A stretch of 64,000 nucleotides of DNA, from assembly GCA_903929755.1 (NCBI GenBank), contig CAIYVZ010000139.1, positions 1 through 64,000 of the forward strand. Reading direction: 5' to 3'. Made by a program: the position numbers and the translations under genes. Below are positions 56,218 through 64,000 of the stretch, piece after piece (position 1 is the first letter of the stretch; each line of letters starts with the position of its first letter). The stretch is from an uncultured Acidobacteriia bacterium (lineage in GTDB: Bacteria > Acidobacteriota > Terriglobia > Bryobacterales > Bryobacteraceae). The notes under the pieces were generated by a model that saw nothing but the letters and a program-made list of their open reading frames with translations, was not told where the DNA came from and ran no database searches.

Positions 56218-56619
56218 TTAGACGCGGTGAATTCGTGTGAGGCCGGGCCAACGGTCAAAGTCTCCGTCGAAAGTGAAGATCGACTTGATTTCGTGCCGCT
56301 CCATCACGGCCAGGTGGAGCGAGTCCCTTGCGGAGAATTGGGCCGGTCTGATGGCGATTTGAGCGGCACGAATCACGTCCGATTTTTCGACCGGGAGAAC
56401 GTCGTCGATCAAGCCGAGCGTTATCTGAAATGCTTCGTCGATGACGTCTCGTCTGCCGATTGCGGTGTAGCGGTGCAGGATTTCCTGAAAGACCTCTGCG
56501 TCGGTAACCAGCCGCTCACCATTGGCGATGAGGCGTTCGAGAATGATTTGGGAGTCCGTCTTGTGGGGATGCGGGGCGCCGACCAGATACATGGGGACGT
56601 TGGAATCGATAAAGATCAC
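56218..56619 (-). CDS. vapC: PIN-domain toxin, VapC family
   Basis: This 133-residue PIN protein starts with GTG at 56619, overlapping the antitoxin stop (GTGA). Motifs: MIFIDSNVPMYLVG (Asp5), VTDAEVFQEILHRY (Glu), SARDSLHLAVMERH and IFTFDGDFDRWPGL. It resembles the VapC/MNT-type PIN family that lies next to ribbon-helix-helix antitoxins. All acidic positions that I can identify are present. The target RNA is unknown. Confidence 0.9.
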   Translation of the reverse strand: MIFIDSNVPMYLVGAPHPHKTDSQIILERLIANGERLVTDAEVFQEILHRYTAIGRRDVIDEAFQITLGLIDDVLPVEKSDVIRAAQIAIRPAQFSARDSLHLAVMERHEIKSIFTFDGDFDRWPGLTRIHRV

Positions 56620-56858
56620 TGACGGCCTTGTTCGATTTCACCCAGCATCTGACCGATGTTACCCGTTGGGTAGGCGAGCCGGGCAGCGTGGCGGACCAGC
56701 GCCAGCTTGGTGGCAGCGTCGCCATTGGGTTTGTTTTGTCGTGCGGCGCGGAGACTGCGCCGCACCCACTCGCCGACGGTCAGGTTTTCTGAATTGGCGG
56801 CCTGCCGAATGCCGTCCAATTCCTCTTCGGGGAGTAATACCTGCAGGCGCGTACTCAT
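56616..56858 (-). CDS. vapB: Ribbon-helix-helix antitoxin
   Basis: The ATG at 56858 gives 80 residues: MSTRLQVLLPEEELDGIRQA, then NLTVGEWVRRSLRAARQ, the canonical ribbon-helix-helix start with an N-terminal beta strand and two helices. A longer open frame to 57017 is unlikely because it overlaps a separate small gene. The C-terminal half (VRHAARLAYPTGNIGQMLGE) is the presumed toxin-binding tail. A dyad at 56864-56878 sits just upstream. Confidence 0.87.
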   Translation of the reverse strand: MSTRLQVLLPEEELDGIRQAANSENLTVGEWVRRSLRAARQNKPNGDAATKLALVRHAARLAYPTGNIGQMLGEIEQGRQ

Positions 56859-56863
56859 GTAGT

Positions 56864-56878
56864 GAGTATAACGTACTC
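56864..56878. promoter_or_regulatory. Dyad operator/promoter of the RHH/PIN pair
   Basis: GAGTATAACGTACTC has 5-bp arms around 5 bases, 6 bases upstream of the antitoxin ATG; read on the minus strand it contains TTATACT as a possible -10. Autoregulation is inferred. Confidence 0.45.
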
Positions 56879-56893
56879 GCGGCAGAGGTGCCG

Positions 56894-57094
56894 CTACTGG
56901 CGAAGCTGCCAAAAGCTGCGGGCGAAGACGAACAGGAACAGGGCGGCCACTGCGCTGTTGACGAGCCAATCGGTGGGTTGCGGCCCCTGGTAGTCGCGGA
57001 TGGCGACTATGATCCAAAGAAGGCCGGAAACGAGGTTGATCCAGGCCGCAAATTTCTTTGTGCGCAACTGCTTCGCGGTGATCATCAGGTCCAT
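56894..57094 (-). CDS. Small two-helix membrane protein
   Basis: The 66-residue protein has two hydrophobic segments, AAWINLVSGLLWIIVAI and WLVNSAVAALFLFVFARSF, joined by a short polar loop (RDYQGPQPTD). The frame is free of stops, and the composition is unlike a shadow frame. No domain is recognised. It lies 35 bp upstream of the RHH antitoxin on the same strand; a link between them is not evident. Confidence 0.55.
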   Translation of the reverse strand: MDLMITAKQLRTKKFAAWINLVSGLLWIIVAIRDYQGPQPTDWLVNSAVAALFLFVFARSFWQLRQ

Positions 57095-57321
57095 GTTACC
57101 TGATATTTCGTCACCAGGGATTCGGGAACCGGGTGGCTTTTGATGCGTCGGCGGGGAAATTGCGGTGGTACCAGCAGTTCACGCAGCGGGTGAGCTGCGG
57201 GCCTTCGAGCAACATACTGGATGACAAGGAGTGAATGATTGCTCGCACGGGGGATAGTTTGTATGCATTTACTTTGGCGGCGAAGAAGCAGCGCAGACCG
57301 GGTTCACCGAGGGGGATGACG

Positions 57322-57627
57322 ATGACCGAGAGGTATGCGGCGCAATTCGAGTTTTTTTCGGCCGCTAAGGGCGAGGAGTATTCGTGCTTTACAGGTTCCG
57401 TCGTGGTCCGAGAGGCCGAGACGGTACTTGATAGTGTGCATTCAGATGACTTTCACTACACCATAGTGGGAAGGGACCGAGGCGGCACCTTTGAAGGAAC
57501 GCATCAGGGCAGTCCTGATCACATATCGGTTAGTGCCAAGTGGGTCTTGCTGGATGATGTTGTTGTCGGGACGTGGATCGAGAATCGTACAGACTTCGTG
57601 CTGAAGGTCACTCGGACTCACGAGTAG
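57322..57627 (+). CDS. Hypothetical protein
   Basis: The ATG at 57322 follows GAGGGGG by 6 bases and gives 101 residues; an in-frame ATG lies at 57316, and the frame is open to 57235. The sequence is beta-rich and soluble (SCFTGSVVVREAETVLD, HYTIVGRDRGGTFEGTH, WVLLDDVVVGTWIENRTDF). Such a pattern fits a small beta-barrel fold, perhaps lipocalin-like. No family is recognised and no neighbour suggests a function. Confidence 0.55.
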   Translation: MTERYAAQFEFFSAAKGEEYSCFTGSVVVREAETVLDSVHSDDFHYTIVGRDRGGTFEGTHQGSPDHISVSAKWVLLDDVVVGTWIENRTDFVLKVTRTHE

Positions 57628-57667
57628 TCATCTTCTTGCGACAAAAGCGGTAAACTGGCCATCAGAT

Positions 57668-59701
57668 ATGCGAATCTCACGTGTGCTTTTGGTTCTGTTT
57701 GCTTTGTTTTCGGTTACCGCTTTTGCCAGGCGGGGAGTGACGCCGGAGGACTACTTTCTCTACGAGAATGCCTCGGATCCGCATATTTCTCCCGATGGCC
57801 GACAGGTGGCTTACGTGCTGGGAACGGTGGACCAGAAGCAGAACCGGCGGGTGATGTCGATTTGGCTGGTTCCGGCTGCGGGGGGCGGGGCTCCACGGCG
57901 GCTGACGGCGGAGGGGTTCAATGCGAATGCTCCGCGGTGGTCTCCGGACGGGACGAGGCTGGCTTTCCTTTCAAATCGCGGGGAGGCAGGGGGGCGGCCG
58001 CAGATCCATGTTCTTCGGATGGATGGTGGAGAGGCTGTGCAGGTGTCGCGGCTGAAGAACGGTGTGATGACTTACCAATGGTCACCACTGGGGTCTCCGG
58101 AGGGGGATCGGTTTGTGGCGGTGAGCCAGTCGGGGCCGAGCGATTTGGTGGCGGCGGCGGACAAGAAGAGCGATGTCCGGCATTACAAGACGATCTCGTA
58201 CAAGTTCAATGACACGGGTTGGTTTGACGACAAGCGGAGCCATTTGTGGGTGTTGGGGGCTGAAGGCGGCGCGGCGAAGCAGCTTACTTCGGGCGAGGAC
58301 TGGAACGATACGGATCCGCAGTGGGCACCGGACGGGACGCGGATTGCGTTTGTTTCGGATCGGTCAGGCAAAGAGTATGAGGACGGGCACAACAAAGATA
58401 TTTGGGTGATTCCGGCGGTGGGCGGGGACCTGGTGAAGATTTCGGATCATCCGTTTGATGATGTGCAGCCGCGGTGGTCGCCGGACGGGACGCAGATCGC
58501 GTTTACGGGGGAGACGAAAAGGCGCGAGTTTCCAAAGCTTTACACGGCGCCAGCTTCTGGAGGTGGGGCGTCAAAACTCGCGGTTGATGGTCTGGATCTG
58601 ATTCCTGGGGAATTGAGTTGGGCGGGGCCGAAGGAGTTGCGGTTTCAGACCGGGGCGCAGGGCCAGACGCATGTGTACAGGGCGGATCTGGGGAGCCGTA
58701 AAGTGTCGGCGGTGACAACGGGCGAGCGGGCCGTTCGGGCTTACGACGTGAACGCGAAGACGGGGACGATGGTGTACCTTTCGAATAACTTTCAGAAGCT
58801 GGACGATGTGTACGCGTCGGCGATGGATGGGAAAGACGAACGGCAGTTGACGCATCTGAACACGAAGTTGTGGGCGGATCTGGACGTGGCTCCGGTGGAG
58901 CGGTTGCCTTACAAGAGCACGGACGGGTGGGCTGTGGATGGCTTTCTGGTGAAGCCGGTCGGGTTTGAGGCGGGGAAGAAGTACCCGCTGATTGTGAGCG
59001 TGCATGGTGGTCCGGCGGGGCAGTATGGCACGGACTGGTATCAGGAGTTTCAGGTGTATGCGGCGAAGGGCTGGGCGGTGTTTTTCTGTAATCCGCGAGG
59101 CTCGACGGGGTATGGCGAGACGTTTGAACGCGGCATTGTGAACAACTGGGGAGTGATGGATTACCAGGATGTGATGGCTGGGGTGGATGCTGCGATCCGG
59201 CAAAATTCCTGGATCGATACGGACCGGTTGGGCGTGACGGGCGGCAGCTACGGCGGATTCATGACGAACTGGATTGTGGGGCATACGGACAGGTTTAAGG
59301 CCGCAGTGACGCTGCGGAGCGTGGTGAATTTTATCAGCGACGACGGGACTCGGGATGGGGCGTACGGCCATGCGGAGGACTTCAAGGGCTTCCTGTTTGA
59401 TAATTTCGAGCAGTACTGGGAGGCGTCCCCGCTGAAGTATGCGAAGAACGTGAAGACTCCTACGTTGATTCTGCATTCGGACAATGATTTTCGAGTACCG
59501 CTGGAGCAGGGGGAGCAGTGGTTTCGGGCGCTGAAGCATTATGGCGTGACGACGGAACTGGTGATTTTTCCGCGGGAGAACCATAACCTGACGCGGTCGG
59601 GTGAACCGAAGCATTTGGTGGAGAGCATGAACTGGCAGTTGTACTGGTTTGAGAAGTATCTGATGGGGAAGGCGGGGGCTCGGCCACCGGATGCTCCATA
59701 G
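57668..59701 (+). CDS. S9-family prolyl-oligopeptidase-type peptidase
   Basis: This 677-residue secreted serine peptidase has a signal peptide (VLLVLFALFSVTAFAR), then a WD40/TolB-like beta-propeller (about 35-400; HISPDGRQVAYVLG, RWSPDGTRLAFLSNR, QWAPDGTRIAFVSDR, RWSPDGTQIAFTGE), and a C-terminal alpha/beta hydrolase (about 415-670). The nucleophile Ser527 is in GGSYGGFM, the acid in LHSDNDFRVP, and the His in ENHNL. The arrangement fits the acylaminoacyl-peptidase/dipeptidyl-peptidase group of family S9. It is likely periplasmic or extracellular. Confidence 0.93.
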   Translation: MRISRVLLVLFALFSVTAFARRGVTPEDYFLYENASDPHISPDGRQVAYVLGTVDQKQNRRVMSIWLVPAAGGGAPRRLTAEGFNANAPRWSPDGTRLAFLSNRGEAGGRPQIHVLRMDGGEAVQVSRLKNGVMTYQWSPLGSPEGDRFVAVSQSGPSDLVAAADKKSDVRHYKTISYKFNDTGWFDDKRSHLWVLGAEGGAAKQLTSGEDWNDTDPQWAPDGTRIAFVSDRSGKEYEDGHNKDIWVIPAVGGDLVKISDHPFDDVQPRWSPDGTQIAFTGETKRREFPKLYTAPASGGGASKLAVDGLDLIPGELSWAGPKELRFQTGAQGQTHVYRADLGSRKVSAVTTGERAVRAYDVNAKTGTMVYLSNNFQKLDDVYASAMDGKDERQLTHLNTKLWADLDVAPVERLPYKSTDGWAVDGFLVKPVGFEAGKKYPLIVSVHGGPAGQYGTDWYQEFQVYAAKGWAVFFCNPRGSTGYGETFERGIVNNWGVMDYQDVMAGVDAAIRQNSWIDTDRLGVTGGSYGGFMTNWIVGHTDRFKAAVTLRSVVNFISDDGTRDGAYGHAEDFKGFLFDNFEQYWEASPLKYAKNVKTPTLILHSDNDFRVPLEQGEQWFRALKHYGVTTELVIFPRENHNLTRSGEPKHLVESMNWQLYWFEKYLMGKAGARPPDAP

Positions 59702-60089
59702 ATCGCTGGCGCTGCTGGACGGCGGGAAGGATTCGAACGCCCGCCTGAATGCGCTGCGGGAAGTGGCGAAGCTGGCGCATAGTGTGAATGACGACGAGGC
59801 TGCATGGGCTGCGATCCGGCGGATGTCGGATACGGCGCTGGCGAAGTACAAGCTGGATACTGATGCGGAAAATCCGAAGACCGGACTGGTGGATGATTGG
59901 CCTGCGACGAACGCGTGGCGGTGGACGGTGATTACTGCGGCGGAGCTGTTTGGGGTTGCGGCGGAGAGTGTGGTTTTGAAGATTCCGGACGCGAATATTG
60001 CCCTGTTGGCGAGGATTGAACTGGCGCAGAAACTACTTGGGCGTTCGCATGAGGCCTCAATGACCTCACTGCGAACGCCCAAAAAGTAA
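59691..60089 (+). CDS. Hypothetical helical protein, possibly a C-terminal fragment
   Basis: The 132-residue protein begins with an ATG inside the last codons of the S9 peptidase (11-bp overlap). It is helix-rich (ALREVAKLAHSVNDDEAAWA, NIALLARIELAQKLLG) with no membrane or signal segment. It reads like the C-terminal part of a longer solenoid. I do not recognise a family. It could be a fragment rather than a standalone gene. Confidence 0.5.
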   Translation: MLHRSLALLDGGKDSNARLNALREVAKLAHSVNDDEAAWAAIRRMSDTALAKYKLDTDAENPKTGLVDDWPATNAWRWTVITAAELFGVAAESVVLKIPDANIALLARIELAQKLLGRSHEASMTSLRTPKK

Positions 60090-60106
60090 AGCAGGTTGTT
60101 ATTCGG

Positions 60107-63100
60107 TTAGCGGACGGTTACGGCCGGAGCCGATGACGTGATGGCCGAGATGCCCGGGTCACCGACGGTGACAGTCTGCGGACCCTTGGTGGCAAAGGTG
60201 AACTGGAAGGTTCCGATGCCGGCCGAGAGGCTGAAGTCGCCGGGGGCCGTTGCGTCGGTGTCGGTGCTGGTTACGTGGAGCGGGCCAGTGTAGCCGGTGG
60301 CGATGTTGCCTTTGTAGTCGAGGGCGGTGACCGTGTAGTTGAGCGGGATACCGGCATCGACGGCGTAGGTATCAGGCGTGACCACGATACGGGACACGAG
60401 GCCAGGAACCGCGACCGGGAAGGTAATGACGTTGCTGACGAAGGCCTGCTGGGCGATGGTCATTTGGGCCGCGCGGTTGGAGGCGAGGCCGGCGTTGAGC
60501 TGGAACTGGACGTAGTAGACGCCCGCGGTACCCGGGAGGAGGCCGACACTGACGACGTTGGCAGTGGTACCCGCAGTGAGAATAGAGTCAACGAAGACCC
60601 TGGGGGGATTGGCGGAACCACCGGGGAAGATGAGGCCGGTATCGACGTTGCTGGGGTCTGGCACACCGAGGCCGGTGGCGAAGGTGTAGAGCATCTCGCC
60701 GGGGACCGCGGGATTGTCATCGCTCACCAGCGCACCCTGCACGTTGGAGCAGCACAGGGTGGGGTTGTACGCGGTAAGCAACAGCGCGGCTCCGGCGGTG
60801 TTGGTGGTGGCCGTGGTGACGGTAACGGTGACGGTGATGCCTTCACCGGCGGGGCCGGGGACGTTGGCATTCAGCGCGATACGGAAGTACTCATTGGCTA
60901 CCGAGGCGTGCACCAGGGGGTCCGGAGCGGCGTTAATGGCCGCGATGAGGGCATCACGGATGGTGGCCAGGGTGTCGGTGGCGACGACCGTGTAGCTGTA
61001 GGTGTTGGCTCCGATGACGATGGTGGCGACGTCGCCAGCCTGAATGGAGCCATCCACGCCGACGAGGTCGAAGGCGGTGCTGGTGCCGTGATAAACGATG
61101 CCGCGGCGGGGATCGGTGCCGGGTTCGGCGAAGAGGCCGGGGTTCTGCGGAACGATGGTGGTGGCGACGGGAGTGGTAACGGTTACGGTGCCGTCCCTGG
61201 CCACTTTGCGAACGTAGGTGCTGATGCTGGTACGATCTTCCGCCTCAAACATGACCTGGGCGGTAATGACGGTGGGCGAAACCTGGAAGAGCGGGGCGGC
61301 GACACCGTCGATGTAAACCGTGCAACCGCCGAGGCTGCGGGGCAGGCTGGGCTTGCTGAAGTCGGCGGCGGCGGTGTTGTCACAGAGATTGGTGCCCTTG
61401 AGACGGATAACCGTGCCGGGCGCGATCTGCGACGGATTTTCGAGATAGATATTGAGGGCTGCGCCGCTGATGGTGCCGACGATGGTGGCACCGACGGAAT
61501 TCTTTACGGCGAGCGTGATATTGCCGCCGTCAGGGCCGGGCTTTTTGGCGGTGAGAACGACGGCGAGCGCCGAGAGGTTGGCGGTGGCGATGACGTTCGG
61601 ATCCGGAGCCTTATCAATGGCGAGGACGAGGCCCTGAATGGCGTTTTCGAGCGTGTCCTTGTCCTTCACCGTGTAGGTGTAGTCGGTGCCGTTAATGGTG
61701 ACGGTGATGGTGTCTTTGGCGGTGGGATTGCCGGCCAGGGTTACGGAACCGAGCGCGTAGATTTCGAGGCTGGCGCCGTTGCGAATGCCATCAAGGGGCA
61801 GATTCTGGACAGCGGGCGAATAGATGACGACGCGGCGGTTGTAGCCGTCACTGACGTAGAGGTTGGTACCGTCCCACGCGAGCGAGGTGGGAGTCTGGAA
61901 GGCATTGGTGCCGTCCGGATTGAAGCCTGTGTCGTCAGAGAATTCGTCAGGCTGGCCGAGGATGATATCGGGGGAGACGCCGTTCTTCGTCGGGATGGTC
62001 TTGTAGATGAGGATACGGTCATTACCGCCATCGGCTACGTAAAGACGCTTGCCGTCAGAGAGTACGTAGCGGGGGAACGACATGGTGGCACCGCAACGGA
62101 TGGGGAACGTGGGAACGTTCGGTGTGACAGTCGTGTCGGTACCGTTGGTGGCGCAGAGAATGGGAGTATGATCCACAGCCTTGTAGCTGTTGTTCTCAGA
62201 AGCGGAAACGAGGTCGGGCTGGCCTATGGCGACATCGGCGGGTGCCCCGTTGGTGGTGGGAATGGTGTTCCAGATCAGGATGCGATTCTGCCCGAGGTCC
62301 GCGACATACATGTGGGTGGCATCGGTAGAAACCGAGACCGGAGACTGCATGTTGGAGGCGGAGGTGTTGGGCTGGGAAGCGGTGAGATCGGGATTTACGA
62401 AGTCAGTAAAGTTCTTCTGGCCGATGACGAGGTCGGCGGTGGCGTTATTCGCGGTCGGGACCTTGTTATAGACGAGAACCCGGTTGTCCTGCGTGTCGGC
62501 GATATAGAGCTTACCGTTGGCGAGCCAGACGCCCTGGGGGCCGCGGAGAGAAGTTCCGGTAGGCGGGACCGAAGTTCCGTTGTGAAGGAAGTCGGCCTGG
62601 CCGACAACGACGTCGGCTGGCTGGCCGTTGCCGCGGGGCAGGGAGTTCCAGATGAGGACACGGTTGTTATCGGTATCGGCGATGACCAGGATTTTGCCAT
62701 CAGTGGCGACGGCGGTGGGATTTCGCAAGCCGGAAGCACTGAGGTTACGGCTGGTGGTGAAGAAATCGGGTTGCCCGAGGACCAGGCTCGCGGTGCCGCG
62801 GCAAGCGCCGCAGGTACTACCGGGAACGTCTGGTGTTTCGGTGGGTTTTGGATAAGTGGAGGTGTCGCTAAAGCGAAGAACCCGGTTATTGTTAGGGGTG
62901 GAGCCGAGGCGATTGGAATCGACAACCCAAAGCACACCGTTTGCCAGGGCGATGCCGCCTGGCGAACCGATGAGCTGGTTGGTGGCACCATAGTCGCCGA
63001 TGGTGAAATTCTTTTGACCGATTACGAGACGGGCGGCCTGACCTGTGTTGAAATCTGTTGTCTGGGCAATTGCGGACACCGCCATTGCTCCGGCCAACAG

Positions 63101-63124
63101 AAACTTTGCGCCGAATGACTTCAT
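60107..63124 (-). CDS. Secreted NHL-propeller protein with TIGR03437-like domains
   Basis: The ATG at 63124 gives 1005 residues and signal peptide FGAKFLLAGAMAVSAIAQ. Six propeller blades each combine a GQ motif (LVIGQKNFT, LVLGQPDFF, VVVGQADFL, VAIGQPDLV, IILGQPDEF) and an NR motif (DTDNNRVLIW, DTQDNRVLVY, DLGQNRILIW, DGGNDRILIY, DGYNRRVVIY). The C-terminal half is TIGR03437/Ig-like with a duplicated inserted module (YTYTVKDKDTL and YSYTVVATDTL). The last region (about 910-1005) is an Ig-like domain. Function unknown; likely extracellular. Confidence 0.82.
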   Translation of the reverse strand: MKSFGAKFLLAGAMAVSAIAQTTDFNTGQAARLVIGQKNFTIGDYGATNQLIGSPGGIALANGVLWVVDSNRLGSTPNNNRVLRFSDTSTYPKPTETPDVPGSTCGACRGTASLVLGQPDFFTTSRNLSASGLRNPTAVATDGKILVIADTDNNRVLIWNSLPRGNGQPADVVVGQADFLHNGTSVPPTGTSLRGPQGVWLANGKLYIADTQDNRVLVYNKVPTANNATADLVIGQKNFTDFVNPDLTASQPNTSASNMQSPVSVSTDATHMYVADLGQNRILIWNTIPTTNGAPADVAIGQPDLVSASENNSYKAVDHTPILCATNGTDTTVTPNVPTFPIRCGATMSFPRYVLSDGKRLYVADGGNDRILIYKTIPTKNGVSPDIILGQPDEFSDDTGFNPDGTNAFQTPTSLAWDGTNLYVSDGYNRRVVIYSPAVQNLPLDGIRNGASLEIYALGSVTLAGNPTAKDTITVTINGTDYTYTVKDKDTLENAIQGLVLAIDKAPDPNVIATANLSALAVVLTAKKPGPDGGNITLAVKNSVGATIVGTISGAALNIYLENPSQIAPGTVIRLKGTNLCDNTAAADFSKPSLPRSLGGCTVYIDGVAAPLFQVSPTVITAQVMFEAEDRTSISTYVRKVARDGTVTVTTPVATTIVPQNPGLFAEPGTDPRRGIVYHGTSTAFDLVGVDGSIQAGDVATIVIGANTYSYTVVATDTLATIRDALIAAINAAPDPLVHASVANEYFRIALNANVPGPAGEGITVTVTVTTATTNTAGAALLLTAYNPTLCCSNVQGALVSDDNPAVPGEMLYTFATGLGVPDPSNVDTGLIFPGGSANPPRVFVDSILTAGTTANVVSVGLLPGTAGVYYVQFQLNAGLASNRAAQMTIAQQAFVSNVITFPVAVPGLVSRIVVTPDTYAVDAGIPLNYTVTALDYKGNIATGYTGPLHVTSTDTDATAPGDFSLSAGIGTFQFTFATKGPQTVTVGDPGISAITSSAPAVTVR

Positions 63125-63243
63125 CTTGAGTGGAGAGAACCCTCTGGAGTTTGACGGAATATCACTTAGTATAGCAAGGGCACGTAAAGGGCCGAAGATT
63201 AAAGGGTTGCACGTTGAAAACGGATGGAGCGAAAGGGAACAGA

Positions 63244-63576
63244 ATGGCTGAGACAGCAGTGGAGATAAATCCGGGTGAGGTAAAGGCGCGACTGGACGCC
63301 GGGGAAGTGTTGCGGCTGATTGATGTGCGGGAACCACGGGAGTTCGACATTTGTCAGATAGAAGGGGCGCGGCTGATTCCGATGAACTCTATCCCGATGC
63401 ATTTGCAGGAGTTGGACGATGACGGCGCGCCGATTGTGGTGATTTGTCATCACGGGGTGCGGAGCCTGGCAGTGGTGGACTGGCTGCGGCGGCAGGGAGT
63501 GGAGAATTGCCAGAGCATGGCGGGCGGCACGGATTTGTGGAGCGTGCTGGTGGATCCGTTGGTGCCTCGCTACTGA
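63244..63576 (+). CDS. Rhodanese-domain sulfurtransferase
   Basis: The ATG at 63244, after AAAGGGAA, gives 110 residues. The single rhodanese domain has LRLIDVREPREFDICQIEGA, IPMNSIPMHL, and the active-site Cys in ICHHGVRSLAVVDWL (CHHGVRS loop of seven residues), followed by MAGGTDLWS. Such GlpE/PspE-like proteins transfer sulfane sulfur. It is divergent from the NHL gene (about 120 bp). Confidence 0.9.
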   Translation: MAETAVEINPGEVKARLDAGEVLRLIDVREPREFDICQIEGARLIPMNSIPMHLQELDDDGAPIVVICHHGVRSLAVVDWLRRQGVENCQSMAGGTDLWSVLVDPLVPRY

Positions 63577-63602
63577 GGGGGGCGGACGGGTTTGGTTTGG
63601 GG

Positions 63603-63638
63603 CCACCTGTGCTGCCTGTTCCGCGGTGGCACAGGTGG
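63603..63638. terminator. Hairpin without U-tract downstream of the rhodanese gene
   Basis: CCACCTGTGC pairs with GCACAGGTGG around a 16-base loop, 26 bases after the stop. No T-run follows. Confidence 0.45.
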
Positions 63639-63766
63639 GAGGCCGGGCGTCAGTAGCGGGAGTCTAACTTCGTCAGACGGTTTCCGTTAGTGCGGCCGCG
63701 ATGGCTTCGACCGCTTGTCGGACATTATCGGCGGCGATAGGGCTACTTAGCGCATTTTCGCAACTA

Positions 63767-63836
63767 CTGCAGACGGGGCCGTTTGTGGGGGCCCTGTCGG
63801 CGACAGGCCCGCAGGATGCCAAGCTGCCCCACATTA
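63767..63836. repeat. REP-like intergenic element
   Basis: A hairpin CCTGTC-GGC-GACAGG (63793-63807) is followed by CCGCAGGATGCCAAGCTGCC, then CCACA. The tail matches GCCAAGCTG(C/G)CCCACA of the 33077-33189 element, but the hairpin bases differ. Confidence 0.45.
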
Positions 63837-63884
63837 CGAACTCTTGAAGAAAGGCAATTGGATAACTTTCGTAGTCGTTAGAGA

Positions 63885-64000
63885 CTACCTGGTGCCGTCG
63901 ATCTTGTCGCCACTGAAGGCTCCGAAGACGACGGAGAATTTGAAGGTGAGGAGGGCGATGAGACCGGTTTTTAGGCGGTAGAGGAAGCCGGCCATGGCGC
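63885..64000 (-). CDS. Possible gene fragment at the right edge
   Basis: On the minus strand the frame ending at TAG 63885-63887 contains MAGFLYRLKTGLIALL (Met at 63995), then TFKFSVVFGAFSGDK. The frame is open to the window edge, so this is probably the C-terminal end of a gene that continues outside. The hydrophobic stretch suggests a membrane or signal segment. Family unknown. Confidence 0.35.
   Translation of the reverse strand, partial: AMAGFLYRLKTGLIALLTFKFSVVFGAFSGDKIDGTR

Noticed and set aside
60275-63118. 947-codon plus-strand open frame opposite the NHL gene
   Set aside because: It is a GC-driven shadow: no signal peptide, no domains, Gly/Val/Asp-rich composition, whereas the minus strand has clear propeller repeats.
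63673-63834. 53-codon minus-strand frame with a CxxC
   Set aside because: Its 5' part coincides with a REP-like repeat; no ribosome site or homology is apparent, so a real gene is not supported.

Overview
The window looks like part of a chromosome from an Acidobacteriota member, most likely the Bryobacterales/Solibacteraceae side. This is an inference from gene content. It has several secreted beta-propeller proteins with C-terminal 'TIGR03437-type' domains, a DUF507 protein, an STGPRT-type multicopy family gene, a PEP-CTERM protein, an LptC/LptA fusion, a glucuronoyl-esterase-like hydrolase, many small PIN toxin-antitoxin pairs, GC-rich DNA and frequent GTG/TTG starts. There are no rRNA or tRNA genes, phage modules, CRISPR arrays or intact insertion sequences that I can see.

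Layout. 0-9.9 kb: a DUF104/VapC pair, a secreted FG-GAP protein, rmuC, a BNR-repeat protein translationally coupled to an OmpA-like outer-membrane protein, and serA. Two strong U-tract terminators flank serA. 10.2-13.6 kb (minus): MFS transporter and fused 2-oxoacid dehydrogenase E1 alpha-beta. 13.7-21.4 kb (plus): a tight run of DUF507, ribokinase, ABC-2 exporter pair, cyclase-family hydrolase, ferrochelatase, SDR and SGNH hydrolase. 21.4-26.75 kb: a convergent CE15-like esterase, a PEP-CTERM protein, and the eno-gpmI glycolytic pair (minus). 26.9-28.9 kb is a decay zone: a nonsense-interrupted gene, an intact DUF433 antitoxin, and a vapC broken by a foreign-looking segment. 29-32 kb: a secreted lipase-like TIGR03437 protein. 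32.3-33 kb: a Phd/VapC pair with a palindromic operator. 33.4-34.1 kb: rpsU and a zinc-ribbon protein.

34.3-41.1 kb (minus): two secreted proteins sharing one promoter/leader/signal-peptide cassette but with very different mature regions (one is extremely alanine-rich), preceded by a giant NHL/TIGR03437 protein. 41.3-45.5 kb (plus): an LptC-LptA fusion, lptB and an unknown protein. 45.5-53.3 kb (minus): eight overlapping or abutting genes (Fe-S oxidoreductase, thiE, two amino-acid permeases, purC, cvpA, Fis-type HTH, gph). 53.6-64 kb: a HupE-like membrane protein, a secreted six-bladed propeller, an RHH/PIN pair, an S9 peptidase, another NHL protein and a rhodanese. The window ends in intergenic repeats and a probable gene fragment.

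Together the genes suggest a heterotrophic soil-type Gram-negative with LPS export, many secreted propeller or hydrolase proteins and abundant PIN toxins. I see no single dramatic new system. The best leads are the shared leader/signal-peptide cassette with its alanine-rich protein, the broken vapC locus, the C-tract in the OmpA-like gene, and the REP-like intergenic elements.
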